Positions 34,575-46,714 of a stretch of 64,000 bases of DNA are shown here, one piece after another. The notes under the pieces were generated by a model. The model did not search any database. It saw nothing but the letters and a program-made list of their open reading frames with translations, and was not told the DNA's origin. A program made the translations under genes and the position numbers. The stretch's first letter is position 1; every line of letters starts with the position of its first letter. Source of the DNA: Apoda limacodes (Eukaryota; Arthropoda; Insecta; Lepidoptera; Limacodidae); NCBI GenBank assembly GCA_946406115.1, contig OX291544.1:23453521-23517520 (forward strand), in the 5' to 3' direction.

Positions 34575-37500
34575 TTAACGATGAAGCCCCAGGCAACAAC
34601 TGTAATGTAAATACCCTCTTGTAGGCAGCTCCATTTGGTCGACGATGACCGACTTGACATAGAGACGGTCGTTGCACCACAAGATGCAGAGGGATCGTGG
34701 CTCCAGTACATTCATGTCGTACTCCCACGACAACTCCACCTGAGAATAAAAAAAAGTGTTTAAAGGCTGTACTTATTAGATAGAAGGTACCGATTATATA
34801 TATTAGTCGCTAGTGGCCTAGTGGTTTCGGTTTCTGCCTTGCGTTCTCTGGAGCGAAGGTTAGACCCTGACGTGTACCGATGAGTCTTATTTTTAGAGGA
34901 CATACCATTTGAGATCTTATGATGACAATGTCATTGTAACGTAAATTTAGAGAATAATAATGGTGAAGAGACTTACCTTTCTGACTTTACCTCCTAAATC
35001 CATGGGATTTGTCACTACAGTAATGTAGTTTGTACCATGTTCTAATCTGAAAAATAATCAAAACGAATTTATAGTAAGAACATCATTGCAATCAGTGCGG
35101 CGCAAGTTAACGACACTGCCTGAAGGTACATAGGTACATCTAAACTAATATGTACGTTAAATGCAAAAGTATGAATGGATGGATGTTTATTTCTCAATGA
35201 TGCCAGAATGGCTGATAAAATCTAGATGAAATATGGTACAGAGATAGATTATAGTCTGCAATAGCACATAGACTACTTTCTATTCCAAAAAAATGCACAA
35301 GTTTGTAAGTTTGTCATCAATCATGCTGCAATGAAGCAACACTTGAGCAGAAATTTGGCACAGAGATAGTTAAAGAGACGTAGGAAGACGAAGGAAAATT
35401 TATCCCGGAAAATGCAAAAGTTTCCGAGGAAATAACTATAACCGAATCCCTCTTGAACTAACTTTAGCTACGGCTAAAGCTTGCTAAACTTTTTAGATAT
35501 AATCAAGGAGTTGATGTAGGAATCTCACGCTGATATTCACATTTAGGGCATGTGGAGCCGCTGGCAAAAGTTGGTTATTTATAAATGTATTATAAAGAAT
35601 GGATACTTCCAATAATAAGAAGAAGTTAGATTAAAAACCATATGGCAAAAGTCAATAATAGAAGAGGTCAATCACCTCCAGTTAGGCTTCTCTCTTTTTA
35701 CATCCTGGAAACTTAATACTAAACGTCTTAAGTTCATGGGTAAAGATGAATAAATTAATGTTACAAAAAGATACCTGACGTAATTGTTTGGTGTCAAGTC
35801 CATTCCTCGTATAACGCCTCGGTCTGACGATAGAGTCACTTTTAGGAAACCCTAAAACAAGTAACTGATTTTACAACCGAGTACATGTAAATGTTGATTT
35901 ATCTTAGATTGTTCAATTTTTGAAAATTACCTGAACCCACGATTCTGCTCCTTTAGGATTTGCTAAGTGTATGGCTATTCTATAATGTCGCTCTGAAATG
36001 AATATAAATAAAATTACCGTTTGTATGTTTAATATGAAATAAAAGCGATATAGGAAATTGGAATTAAAATCACGTGGCTAGGATAGCAATGGCTGATACT
36101 AAAGTAAAGTTTAAATTTTAACAATAATTAACTCCAGATATAATTGTAATAATAAATTAATAATTATTCTTGGACTGATCATTTGGGACCATCTGATCCC
36201 AAACTAAGCCAAGCTTGAAATATGGGTACTAGACAATAAATACAAATACTTATATTAACTCCACTTTATATATAAAAAACACCCAGAGTCAAGACAAATA
36301 CGTATATCAGAAATGTTTGTCCTGTGCGGGGTCGAATCCACGCTCCTTGGATCGGCAGGCAGTCTCTACTACGACAGAACCACTGAGCAGACATAGGATT
36401 TATTGGAAATAACAACATTTTACATACGACAATATGGATGATCCTTTCCAGTGCTGAGGAAGTACTTGGCCCCTATTGTCTCGTAATCCTCAGCCTGGTA
36501 TACTTCGTTCTCCGACTGGTTGTTTCTGTTCGTGATCAAACCAGGGGTTGAATCGGCGTGAAATCTAAACATATTTCGAAAATAAGTTTTACGTAAGATA
36601 AATTGATGTTTTAGGACCCAATAAACTGTTACACTCGATGATATCCTAAGTAGAGTTCACAAAAGGCCCCGGTAGTGCTCACATTATTAGGGTAGGTTAT
36701 CATAGTAGGTAATGTGAATATTCCTCATCAGCCTCACACGTACCCACTGTTAGGGCACAGCCTACCCTCACCGCGGATGATTTGGGCCATTGTCCACACG
36801 CGGACCCAGTGCAGATTGTGTTCTTTACATACGTCTTTTGTTTTCTGACGTATGCAGGTTTCCTCACGATGTTTTCCTTTACCGAAAGCCAGTGGAGTAA
36901 ATAATCAATACACTTGAAAAATTAAGAAAAAGACTCATAGGTACATAGGAGCAAGGTAAAATCGAAACCCCTGGGCCACCACCGACACATATGTGAAGAT
37001 TAACCGAAAATAAAAATACCCTTTGTGAACTTTACCCATAGTATATACACTGACTACATACCCCATAATTGCACAGCCATGTCCACAGTTAAAACATTTG
37101 CCGGCCAAGAAATGCTGATATGATGGACACTGGTGACCTGAAAAATATGTTACCAAATTTTCTAAAAATCTTTGCCAGGCATTGATGGGTATTGCACAGT
37201 AATCTGCATTTTTTATCGCAGCTAGTTTAGAGGCAAAAAAATATTGTGCACGATGTTGATAAAAAATGTAAATCGGAAGTGAAAAATTGATTTAATTTAA
37301 CTTCTCTTTAGGGAAGTTATATAATTGGTCCTCGACGTATGCACAATTACTTACCAAAATTTTATTACAATAGCAAGTCCGACTCGCACTTGACCTTTTT
37401 TTTTCTCTTCATAAAACCATGCCCTAACAATAACAAACAAAACAAAAAAAAAGATTATCCAATTTGGTGCAGTTGTACGGAAGATCTAGTGTGAGCAAGG

Positions 37501-40500
37501 AAGACAAGGATTCATATTATACATATAGAAAGATTTTTATGCTTCAACAGAAAAGTACAGGTTTTTCAATGCCTCGTCTTGTTTATTATATAATGTGTTA
37601 CTAAGGTGTTTAATATATCAATGCGTAAAGACGACGCTCAGACAATTTTTAATTTGTACAATTTTAAATATACTCGGAGACGTAATTTGACTGTAAAACA
37701 TATTTGCGGCGCCTCACAGCGTGCTCCATACGAACGAATTTCTCACCTGATTTTGACATTTGCTGTTCAAACACTGCGGAATTCAGTTGACATGATCTGA
37801 AGCCAAAAGTTTACAAAGTTTCAAACAAAGAGTTTGTAGTTTGCCAAAATTCTTTTTGTATTTATTCATTTTAATCTTACTTTAGATCACTGATACAAAT
37901 AACGAAAATCCTAATCTTATCTAAAACACACCGTCAAAATTTTATGGTGTTTGCTTAGTAAGTGTTAAAAATCAGTGGGAAATTCGTTTGTAGGAAGCAC
38001 GCTGCGAAGCGCCGCAAAACGTTATCTCTTAAATTCATTAAATAATAATATTTTAAAGAGATTAAGTTTTTTGTATTTACCTATGTACGGACACTTCGCA
38101 TTGATAGATTCTATGAATAATTTGATGGCTCTAACATGATTACAGGCAACGAGCACTCTTGAAGCTTCCTCCAGACCTTTTTTGACCAGAGTAAGTGGAA
38201 CCAAGGGGCCTTCAGTAAGATCACAACCAGGTTGTTCCTTCCCATTGTTCGGATAAAAATCCAAATGCCCCACAGGTTGTGACATTCCATATCCTGCCAT
38301 AAACACAAAATCTGCCGCATGCGTAAAATAAAAAGATTTGTAAATTTGTAAAATATATAACAAATATTACAATGGCATATGAATTAGCAAAAAGGCAAAC
38401 ACTATATTTACATATAATATATACATACATATATACAATACTTTTATGTGTTAGTAAATACTTGATTCAAGAGCAAAAACGCTAAGTCTGTAAACGTAAT
38501 CTCAATTTACAGAGTACATAACCAATGTGCAAATGGATTAGGTACAGGAAACAAAGAGTAAAGAATGTATTACGTTAAAAGCATTACCTAAAAGGAAAAT
38601 GCTCTTTCCGTCTGTGTGTATAACATCAACAAACTGCGCATCGGTGGGGTCCAATCTGATATGCGTTGGCATCCCTTGGAAATAGGGCTCTGCTGGATCC
38701 AATCCTGTTATCCTCCCTAAGCCCTAGGGAAACGAGATTCTAAATCAAAGACAATTTTATTAAGAAGATGTAGTAAATTGCATATACCCCATCTTTGGCA
38801 GTGATTTGACCTTTTTCGAATATTACCTGTATCCTTTCTCCCGCGTATCCAGCAGTGTGAGCTCCTAGAGAATGGCCAATGATGTGAACATCTAATGGAT
38901 TCAATCCATGCTCTTTCTGGAATTTGTAGAAATCTTTAGTTTTATTTGTTTGGTTAATATTTTTTTTTCTAGTTTCAGCTAGATAAAGAATTGCGTAATT
39001 ATAAATCATATATTGGCTAGTATCGAGAGATTTGGATGTTGAAGAATTGGTGACGCTAGAAATAATATTATAAATTGATTAATATAAGAAACGTCTAATT
39101 TTAAAGTAGCAACAGCGGTTGCTGGGCTTTACCACGTGTTTATAGGTCCCTTACGCAGAGGGGTGAAGGGTCATGGCAAGGTTCGGCGACACCTTAATAA
39201 ACGTATAACGATTCTTATGAGAGACTGTACTTTACAGTTGCGCAAACACCCCACTTCTACCGCTCGTCAAGCCTCATTTTAGCCTCGTGGCGCGCACTAT
39301 ACTATGGAAAAAAAAATTATACCAGTGCTACACTAGTAGTAACACTGAAAAAAACGTGGATTTAGTTGCATACATACCGGACAGGAATAAAAATACTATC
39401 TTGCTGAACATTGTAATTGATACAGCTTAAGAATTTTTGCCAAGGTATTTTAATTCATTTGTATTAGCATTAATTAGATTCACAAATTAATTGTTGGTTG
39501 ATAAAAAAAATAATAGTTGTACCTACCTAGAGTCCTATAACTTAAATAAAATCCCAATGAAATACAAATATTTTTCAAAATAAAAGGAAGTCAAGTAATT
39601 TTACTTAATCAACCGACCTAGAAATTTAAAACAGAAATTGAGCTATTGCTATCTGTTATTGTTTATACTAGAGGAAGCTATTGTAACGTTATTATTATTG
39701 AGGAATTATATACTACGAGAGGTGACACTGCACTGGTCAGGAAAATAGCAGGGTATGGGCTGCAGGTCACTGAGTCACTGGCTGGAACAGGTGTTCCCGC
39801 TTATGGCACGTGACTTAGTAACTATTATTTCATCTGTGACGTCTGTTCATAGGAAGAAGCTTATATGTTTCATAGCGTCCACTCTAGTTTAAATATAATA
39901 GCCCAATGCATATCACAGATGACGTACTTGTTACTACGACATTTGCCGTACACGCTGCAATTATCTGAAACAGCAGCGGCGAGTGCGGTGTATTTGCCTA
40001 GTATCTACATACTTATATAATAGCTCCATTGAGCCAACCATTGTTGTCAATATAATTTTTAATTTTAAGAGGGCCCCTAACAAGCATATACATTTTCTTC
40101 ATGGGCTTTAAGCTGAAGTCGACCATGTAAATCTCAAATAGAGCTCATTTTTTTTGGCAAAAATATATATATTATAGATGGCAAACAACTTAACGAAATA
40201 GTTGAATATAACAATTATATCACACAAGATATAAAACATCTATAACAGTAATTTTCTAGCTTTATTTGATATTTAAAATTTCATGAAATAAATTATGTAC
40301 CTGCCGAGAGGTTCGGCCGTTATTTTTTAAAGTGATGTTTTAACAGATATTTTATAACAAATAGTTACTTACTAGCTAATAAATGTAGATAGCCATGTTA
40401 TTTTTTCCAGTCTGAAACTTGCAATAGGACTGTGGAATCGATTTCAAAAACAAGCAGAAAACTACGCATTTGAGTAGGGCGCAGCCTTAAAAGGGTTACC

Positions 40501-43032
40501 CCTGCTAACTAGCGCCGCCAATTGATACTTTTATTTTCCTCTTTGTACAAAGCGAATTTCAAAATTGTGCGTTTACAGAAATGTGTTACTAGTTATAAGC
40601 TATTATTATAATATTATAGTATTGTTATGTTTCTAGGATAAAACTGCGAGTTGTAGATAGCACATCTGCTGAAAACGGACACTTATAGCAGAAGTGCTAT
40701 CTACAACTCGCAGTTTTATCTTAGAAACAGTACCAAACGTTCATAAAATAGCTTATAACTAGTTATATATTTCACTAGAAGCACATTTTTGAAATTCGCT
40801 TTGCACAAAGAGGAAAATAAAAATATCAATTGGCGACGCTAGTGGACAACAGGAACCCTCTTAATTAAGGAAAGCAAGTTGCCTTTTTCGTAAATACCTG
40901 TAGAGTGTTAACAAAGTGTGCCACCTCCAGGCCGACGAGCCTGGTGTTGGCAGTTGCCTGTGTGTACAGCGGCAGGCTGCCTCCCGCCCAGTCTACCACC
41001 ACCACGTTGAAGTCTCCCGCGGCAATTAACTCGTCTTTCATCTCGCTTACCTATATCATTTAATTTTAAGTAAATTTTAAGTCCTATTACTTTTAGTAAG
41101 ACAATCGTAACACTTGGTTGGTAAGTCACTAATGTAGGTAATAAAGTCAATAAAGTAATAAAGGTATCTCTCTAAAATATGTAACTTCACTCGGCAGATG
41201 TAATTTTTACTGTAAGAGAACATACCTTTTTAATAAAACTTCTTAAACAGAATAAACATGGCTAAAACTATAAGGGTTCCTTGATAACTAAAGAACCCTA
41301 AAAATGGTAATAATTAAAGGTTGAAAAATTTGCGTCAAAAATTGTAAATTTCTATTAAAATTTAATCTTATAGATCTTAAAATTATCTTTAATATCTTAT
41401 ATGAACACAGGAGTTTATTTACATTGTACCTAACGCATGTTACAATATCTGAAATAAAGCGATTATTAGAGCGACAACCTTAGCCGAGTCCTTGGTCGTT
41501 GGGCGCTATATGGGCTGAGGCTCCTTCAGAGTCTCACCCCAAAAAGCTCGGTGAAGCAGTAATGGCTGCAACAGCCAACTGCATAGTCAGTCAGAAAAAA
41601 AAAATCTTAATTGGTTAAGATGTAGTCACATGTCAAGTGTAACACGTTTAATCCATGCTAATATTATAAAAATGCAAAAATAACTCTGTCTGGCTTTCAG
41701 ATAGTCTCATAGGAAAGGACATAGGCTACTTGAAAATGTCAAGTATGAGTCGGTTTTTTTCTACAATTGAGGAGTTGCCGTTAAATTCTACACCGATAAT
41801 CGACGAATAAATAGGGAAAGCTAGTATGTTCATATTTTAAACATAAGTTTTGTAGTTTTGATTAAATTAATATTGAACTTTACCCAATTGGAGAGCGGTG
41901 TATCGATAAAGCCGTGTATAATCATTTTCGTCGGTCGCCGCGGACTGAAGTTTGACTTCACAACAGTTTTGTTCACGTTCACATTTAAAATCTGTCCATC
42001 TGTTGGATTTTTCTTTGTGTATAAAATAAACCTGTAAATAATAAAAATACCAATTTAATTTTTTAATTTTTTTGCAAAAGCCTTAGCTTTAACTTCTTAT
42101 AGCTGTGTTTTCCAATGAGATAAAACTTGGGTAATCATCCCTCTGTTTGAATAAGGTAGTTTACAAGACTCCACTAATTATGTACGATCTAGGACATCTC
42201 TAAAAGAAAGAAAGTGGTAAATATTTTAACAGTAATGTGGTAGTACAATTATAAAAATATTGTGTTGCTAAAGAATATGTTTCAGCAAAACTTGAACATT
42301 CACATAGTAAATACGAACAATTAAAATAAACAACTAGTGCACGATGCACGTTTTCTTTTATGGAGCAATATATTCATTTTTATAACCGCTACCAATACGT
42401 AAATGTAGGTGGCGTGGCATTATGGTTTCCGTCTTGCGAATTTTTATGGCGTGTCATTATGGTTTCCGTCTTACGATTTTTCCATCAGTCTGACGCGAGT
42501 TTATCATTTTTTACCCATCACAAGAAAAGTCCACAGAAAGAAGTTTCCACTCCAAAAAGAACAAATAAATCAAAAAGTCGTTAATTACCTGGTGTTGATA
42601 ACAACCCTGGGCAATGGAAAAACATTGAAAGGCCTGTGTATGAGATGATACCAGCTTCTTGTAATATTTAAACATCCTAATTCGTCATAGCATCTCGTTT
42701 CATTTTCAACTGAAATAGAAAATTATTAGGTCAGTATTATTAAAATAAATAGATAAAAAGATGCAATATTTTTTTATTAAAAAAATATACAAGCACAAAC
42801 GTACATAGAATTTAACAACTAAAATTCACACATACAATGTTCTATTTACACAAAACAACTAGGGAGACACCGAGAAGTACTCACATGGTAGCCAAGGTAT
42901 GTTGACCTCAATCCGGTCGGATCGGGCCCAGTCGAACGGGTCGAGGATACCGGCAAATGCTGGTTGTAGGCCCAGCAGTATGCACCACAGCATCACTCGC
43001 AAATGCTTTTTTGTAAGTTGAATCCACAGCAT
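34575..43032 (-). CDS. Secreted pancreatic-lipase-type lipase with C-terminal PLAT-like domain
   Basis: Thirteen minus-strand exons with GT-AG borders and consistent phase: 43032-42885, 42709-42589, 42031-41884, 41050-40898, 38916-38827, 38723-38588, 38293-38081, 37137-37062, 36564-36428, 35992-35931, 35851-35775, 35046-34977, 34739-34575. They sum to 1596 bases, exactly 531 codons plus stop. The N-terminus is a signal peptide ([15 protein letters not shown]). The catalytic triad of the pancreatic lipase family is complete: Ser206 in [10 protein letters not shown], Asp229 in GLDPAEPYF and His318 in [17 protein letters not shown] and the Cys-rich [10 protein letters not shown] follow as in the family. 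From about residue 365 on ([17 protein letters not shown] to the end) the sequence fits a PLAT/LH2-like domain, as in vertebrate pancreatic lipase; many insect neutral lipases lack it. It should hydrolyse triacylglycerol or phospholipid outside the cell, probably in the gut. The introns carry SINE, MITE and fold-back insertions. A 5' untranslated exon upstream is likely, because TTTATTGCAG lies just before the ATG. Confidence 0.95.
34800..34885 (+). repeat. SINE-like tRNA-related head
   Basis: The phrase gtggcctagtggtttcggtt, followed 30 bases later by gaaggttagaccctgac, has the spacing of RNA polymerase III box A and box B. It lies in the last intron of the lipase gene. The body beyond 34885 could not be followed. 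Confidence 0.45.
35160..35540. repeat. Dispersed repeat, family R1
   Basis: It shares gaaatttggcacagagatag, a tatcccggaaaatgcaaaag phrase and a final cgctggcaaaa with copies at 49880-50480 and 4100-4320. It lies within an intron of the lipase gene. Confidence 0.7.
36185..36391 (-). repeat. tRNA-derived SINE, copy B
   Basis: On the minus strand, GCTCAGTGGTTCTGTCGTAG forms the box A region, and GTGGATTCGACCCC the box B region, with a body that includes TTGTCTTGACTCTGGGTG and an end of the TTTCAAGCTTGGCTTAGTTT type. It is the best-preserved SINE in the window and sits in an intron of the lipase gene, in the same orientation as the gene. Confidence 0.8.
36725..36990. repeat. Dispersed repeat, family R2 (copy 2)
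   Basis: This is a longer copy of the block at 16465-16630, adding a middle with gtttcctcacgatgttttcc. The end reads acccctgggccaccaccgac. It lies in an intron of the lipase gene. Confidence 0.7.
37697..38022. mobile_element. MITE-like inverted repeat element, family M3 (copy 2)
   Basis: Arms at about 37700-37765 (gcggcgcctcacagcgtgct, then cgaacgaatttctcac) and 37955-38022 (gaaattcgtttgtaggaagc, then acgctgcgaagcgccgc) are inverted. The centre is AT-rich. It is inside an intron of the lipase gene, ending about 60 bp from the donor of the exon at 38081, which remains intact. Confidence 0.75.
38917..40500. other. Large lipase intron, left part
   Basis: No exon is seen in this stretch, and the flanking exons join in phase without one. 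Inverted pieces near 39810-39835 and 39910-39940 (each containing a form of tcatctgtga) suggest an old small element. The rest is unassigned. Confidence 0.4.
40503..40847. mobile_element. Fold-back element, family FB1 (copy A)
   Basis: This long inverted repeat is about 345 bp. The outer ends are actagcgccgccaattga and its mirror tcaattggcgacgctagt. The arms share ctctttgtacaaagcgaatt and actagttataagcta. The core at 40638-40725 has taaaactgcgagttgtagat, then agca, facing its reverse complement across a loop of about 25 bases. It sits in an intron of the lipase gene. Other copies are at 43115-43290, 49463-49780 and 55184-55507. Confidence 0.85.
41655..41830. repeat. Dispersed repeat, family R1
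   Basis: It contains tgctaatattataaaaatgc, then aaggacataggctactt and a late ccgataatcgacga. These match the copies at 43680-43990 and 49880-50480. It lies in an intron of the lipase gene. Confidence 0.65.
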
Positions 43033-43114
43033 GACATAACACCACCCTCAATGCTGCAATAAACACAGCAAACACTTAATAATAAAATAAAAACATTCGG
43101 AAAAATGATTTTAC

Positions 43115-43290
43115 AAACATTCTTTATTTCCTCTTTTTACGAAACACATTTTTAAAAATGTTACATATCAATTATTTTAAACTAGTTATAAGATATTTGT
43201 AGAACTTCATGTACTGTGTCTGGAATGTATCTGTGAGTTGTAGATAGCGTTGCTATTGCACTACTAGCAGTGCTACTGATACTAACATAA
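43115..43290 (+). mobile_element. Fold-back family FB1, left half only (copy D)
   Basis: It shares tttcctctttttacgaaaca, tatcaattattttaaactag, ttataag and gagttgtagatagc with the left arms of copies A and C. The right arm is missing. It lies upstream of the first coding exon of the lipase gene, possibly within its 5' untranslated intron. Confidence 0.7.
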
Positions 43291-43679
43291 CAATTAATAT
43301 TTGTGCAAGCAAGCTTATTTCTTGTTAACTCGAATTTTCCTCGAGATGAAACCTGTCTAGATCATGGAATGCCAAGAAATTATTTGTCGAAAATTTCATC
43401 AAAACCTTTACATAATGTTCGAGAATGCCACGTACAAGACATCACTCGTCATAATTATCTGCAATCTAGCTAATATTTATTGTAATTACGGAAGCTTAAT
43501 CACTTAATTGTATCGGTAAACATAGTGAGTAAAAACTATATTAAAATCAAAGTCTCGTGAATTTACTTATGGATAATAAACATATTGCAATCATCATTAA
43601 TATGCCGTAATGTGACACAAGACAACGTAACATATCTTTTAATGCTACTTATGTCACTATTGAGATTCATCGTAAACTA

Positions 43680-43990
43680 GCTTTTGCCGCGGTTACACCC
43701 GCCCTAAATTCGGTTATCGGTGTAGTATTTTAACGGCAACTTCTCAATTATAGAAAAAAAAAACCGAATCACGCTTGACGTTTTCAAGTAGCGTATGTCT
43801 TTCCCACGGATTCATACTATCTCCATTCCAAATTTGCCCGCGGTGCCACCCGCCCTTAATTCGGTTATCGGTGTAGGTTTCAACGGCAACTTTTCAATTA
43901 TAGAAAAGAAACCGACTTACACACGACGTTATCAAATGGCCTATGTCCTTTCTCGGGACTCAAACTATCTCTATGCAAAATTTCAACTTA
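43680..43990. repeat. R1-family repeat in tandem, two units of 151 bp
   Basis: The phrase ttcggttatcggtgtag occurs about 151 bp apart, each time after ccgcggt..cacccgccct and before caacggcaact or aacggcaact. Each unit ends with an actatctc..gcaaa/ccaaatt phrase. The units have diverged at many positions, so the duplication is not recent. Confidence 0.75.
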
Positions 43991-43999
43991 TTCGCTATC

Positions 44000-45030
44000 G
44001 TAACAGAATGGCGTCTGTTTGTTGGAATAAAATATTTTCTTATACAAAAATTAGGTCAGCCTAGCCGTTGCTTCACTGTTAATGAACCCTTTTCCCCAAC
44101 CCTATTATTGTTACAATCTTTTCATTATAAAGTTGTAGAAAACCCGTATTAAATAGCTAGGAGAGGGACTATATGAATATGAATGTCTGTTTTAGAAGCT
44201 ATGTCTTTATTGTGCGTTAAATACAAACTTTACTTTGGGCTGTACGTATAGAATTTTGGACGTAGTGTGTGCTTATAAAAATTTATGTGAGTACGTAACG
44301 GACATTTGATAGTACAAACATCTAAAAGTACTAACTTTTCTGTTCACACACTAGCGTTAGTTCACAGTTTGCAGCGGTGTTTATTAAATGAAAGTATGAA
44401 ATGGTTTTCATATAGTCATTGTTTCTTGGTCCATTCAGCGCTTTAGCGCATTTTTCTATGTTAGACGCTCTAATTGGTTTTTAGTAAGAGTAGTCTAGTC
44501 CGTGCATCGTTGTATTGTAACAGACAAAGTTTTACGTAACTTGTCAGTTATGTGACTGCCCGTGACCCACGATTTCGGTTAAAACTTGACCTCTGTGGTT
44601 TCAATTCGTTTCGGATTCTGTAGTACAAGGTGGACACTTTTTCGTAACGTGCGTAATTAAGGTAGGTAACATTAGGCATTTGTTATTTATTCATGGGCTA
44701 GATAAAAGGTAAGACAACACGTGTTTAAAGACGTAATTAATAATTAAAAACATGACATAAAGTTCTGTGTACAGAATATAACAAAAAATAATATAAAATA
44801 ATAAAACCAGAACGCATGGCATACGCCCTCGTCTAGCTAGTCACTTAGTCACTTATATACTTACACAAATAACGAACGTTATTCATCTTATAGGCATAGA
44901 TATTGATGTGAATCAGTGGTTAGAGCTCCCTAGCCTATAAATGAACCTATACCAGGTTCTAATCCGGATTGCTCCACTGCAAGTCCTTTTGTTGTTTTTA
45001 TAAGATTGTATATTGAACTATTGATGGTGG
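44000..45030. other. Non-coding stretch, with a tRNA-like SINE head near 44905
   Basis: Positions 44905-44980 contain gaatcagtggttagagctcc, then ccaggttctaatccgg, a box A and box B pair of RNA polymerase III type. No SINE body could be followed. Nothing else is recognised; 44270-44660 is less AT-rich than its surroundings but has no coding frame. Confidence 0.4.
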
Positions 45031-45049
45031 TAATGTGGTTGGCGTAGAT

Positions 45050-45260
45050 ATGGAGTGCTGGTGCGGTGGCCAGGGAGACCCGGTGAAACGGCTGACCGCT
45101 GGCTGCACGCAGGTTGAACGGGTTCCTAAAATCAGCGATTACTTGAATGCGCCCTAGGAGGCTGAACCGCCAGCATATGCAAAGTTTTTGAAGTAGTAGT
45201 GGTGCTGTAGAGGACTATAGTGGACCCAACTAGTACAACACAGAGGGACCGTAAGCTTCC
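45050..45260 (+). mobile_element. LINE 5' region, second copy
   Basis: It is the inverted counterpart of 17330-17790: gggagacccggtgaaacggc, then tgaccgctggctgc, ttgaacgggttcc and gaagtagtagtggtgc occur in the same order. It ends where an oppositely oriented LINE C-terminus begins. Confidence 0.55.
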
Positions 45261-45263
45261 CGG

Positions 45264-45870
45264 TCACCGTAGCCTATAGACGCTTGCAAAACCAGGGGTA
45301 TTTGTCGCGCGTTGCCGACCCTTAAAAAATTTCAATAACTTAATAACTTCTTTTTTGAAGAAACCCATACTGTAATCCTTAGAGAAAACCTTGGCAGGGA
45401 GGTCATTCCACAACCCTAGTGACCATTTCGGTTCTAAAGTGTGAAAATTAATTCCCTGCCGATGGCGAGGGGTGCGATGGTAGAAAGTAGCCGTGGGCAT
45501 CATTTCGAACTCATCCCATTGTACAAGCGGTAAAACAAACACAAGTCTCTACTGAGAATTAAGGGCCCAATACGGCAAGTGAGTTTGGGATCGTCGACAA
45601 TTCTCACAGCCCATCGTTGAACCAACTTAAAAGGGCCAAACTTGCGACTTGGAAAGCAGCAACCCCAGCCCTGACGTGAAGAATTGCTTTGCTCTGTTTA
45701 GTACACCAAGTCTTTTGGACGCCAGCTTCACCTTGCCTTTTAAATAAACCTTAAACAGAGTGGTCTCGACTTAAGACACAAGTTCTCCACGCTTTTCCTC
45801 CACAACGGAACGATGGATGTTTGCACGACCCGTGTAATATGCGTCTCCAGTACTGTCATCTGCATACTAG
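45264..45870 (-). mobile_element. LINE fragment (RT end to C-terminus), family L2
   Basis: On the minus strand a degraded form of the ADDSTGDAYYTGRANI block (45865-45800) is followed by KLASKRLGVLNRAKQ, then by AVRIVDDPKLTC, and the C-terminal YHRTPRHRQGINFHTLEPKW and LWNDLPAKVFSKDYSMGFFK. It is the same family as 10816-11578. RT upstream of the ADD box is absent on this strand. Confidence 0.8.
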
Positions 45871-45959
45871 TGTATGTTGTTTAGAATTCGTATTCTTCCA
45901 TGGAGACGGAAATTGCTTTGTGTGGTAGGAAAGGTGCCTGAGTACAGGACATAACTCAG

Positions 45960-46545
45960 GAGCACACTGTTCAAGTATCAGTGCTGGTATACCGCCTGGC
46001 CCACTCGACTTATGAATGTCTAGAGAAAGCAACGCCCGCTCGACCTCCGTGTTATGGAGATTTTCGGCATGGTCTTACCGCACCGCGGTATAGTAGGTGG
46101 TACAGCGCCTTCGTCGTTCATATACTGGTACCGGGGTCTCCTGTTGAAACTGTCATTTTACCGACTGCCCATGGATTTGTACAAGTGGGTAGCTAGTTTT
46201 CCGTCAGGCAGACGCATACGAGCCGTAGCTGATAGTAGTTTCTCAGTTAGCACGAATATTTATGCTGGCATCCTGCTGTCTACTTAATTTCTGCTGCGTA
46301 TCAATGGTATGCCGTCAGTTGACAACATACATTGCTTTGCAGATGTTAGTACCGGAGACGTTTATTACACGGGCCGTACAAATATCAATAGTTCCGGTGT
46401 AGAGGATAACCGCGGAGAACAATTAATGCCGAAAATAGATAACACTCTATCTAAGGTCTCCAACTGGGGAAAGAAAAACTTTGTGATGAAAGATTCCTCC
46501 GTCTACATCCTTTTAATATCCAGAAAATATGTAATGAATTGCAAT
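45960..46545 (+). mobile_element. LINE reverse transcriptase fragment, inverted to its neighbour
   Basis: The plus strand reads LYKWVASFPSGRRIRAVADS (46170-46230), a degraded NIYAGILLST step, then NGMPSVDNIHCFADVSTGDVYYTGRTNI in two parts, and LSKVSNWGKKN. This is RT motif order up to and past the ADD box, here AD-V. It is head-to-head with the minus-strand piece of the same family at 45264-45870. The last 55 codons of the long frame (to 46710) have no LINE similarity that I recognise. Confidence 0.8.
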
Positions 46546-46714
46546 ATTATTCCCCTAATTTTACAAGAATTTTGCAATAGTAATGATGTAACCATAAATA
46601 TTTATTTAACAGAGACTACAGAGAGCCGTTTGGAGTATTTTTATTTAAACATTAAAAGGACAACTCAAATCAACATCAGCGAATACATACATACTGTAGG
46701 CTTAGACTAAATGT

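Noticed and set aside
37606..37800. 64-codon plus-strand frame
   Set aside because: Much of it is the left arm of the M3 MITE inside a lipase intron.
46309..46710. 133-codon plus-strand frame as a host gene
   Set aside because: Its first half matches the LINE RT region around the ADD box; the remainder is an accidental extension.
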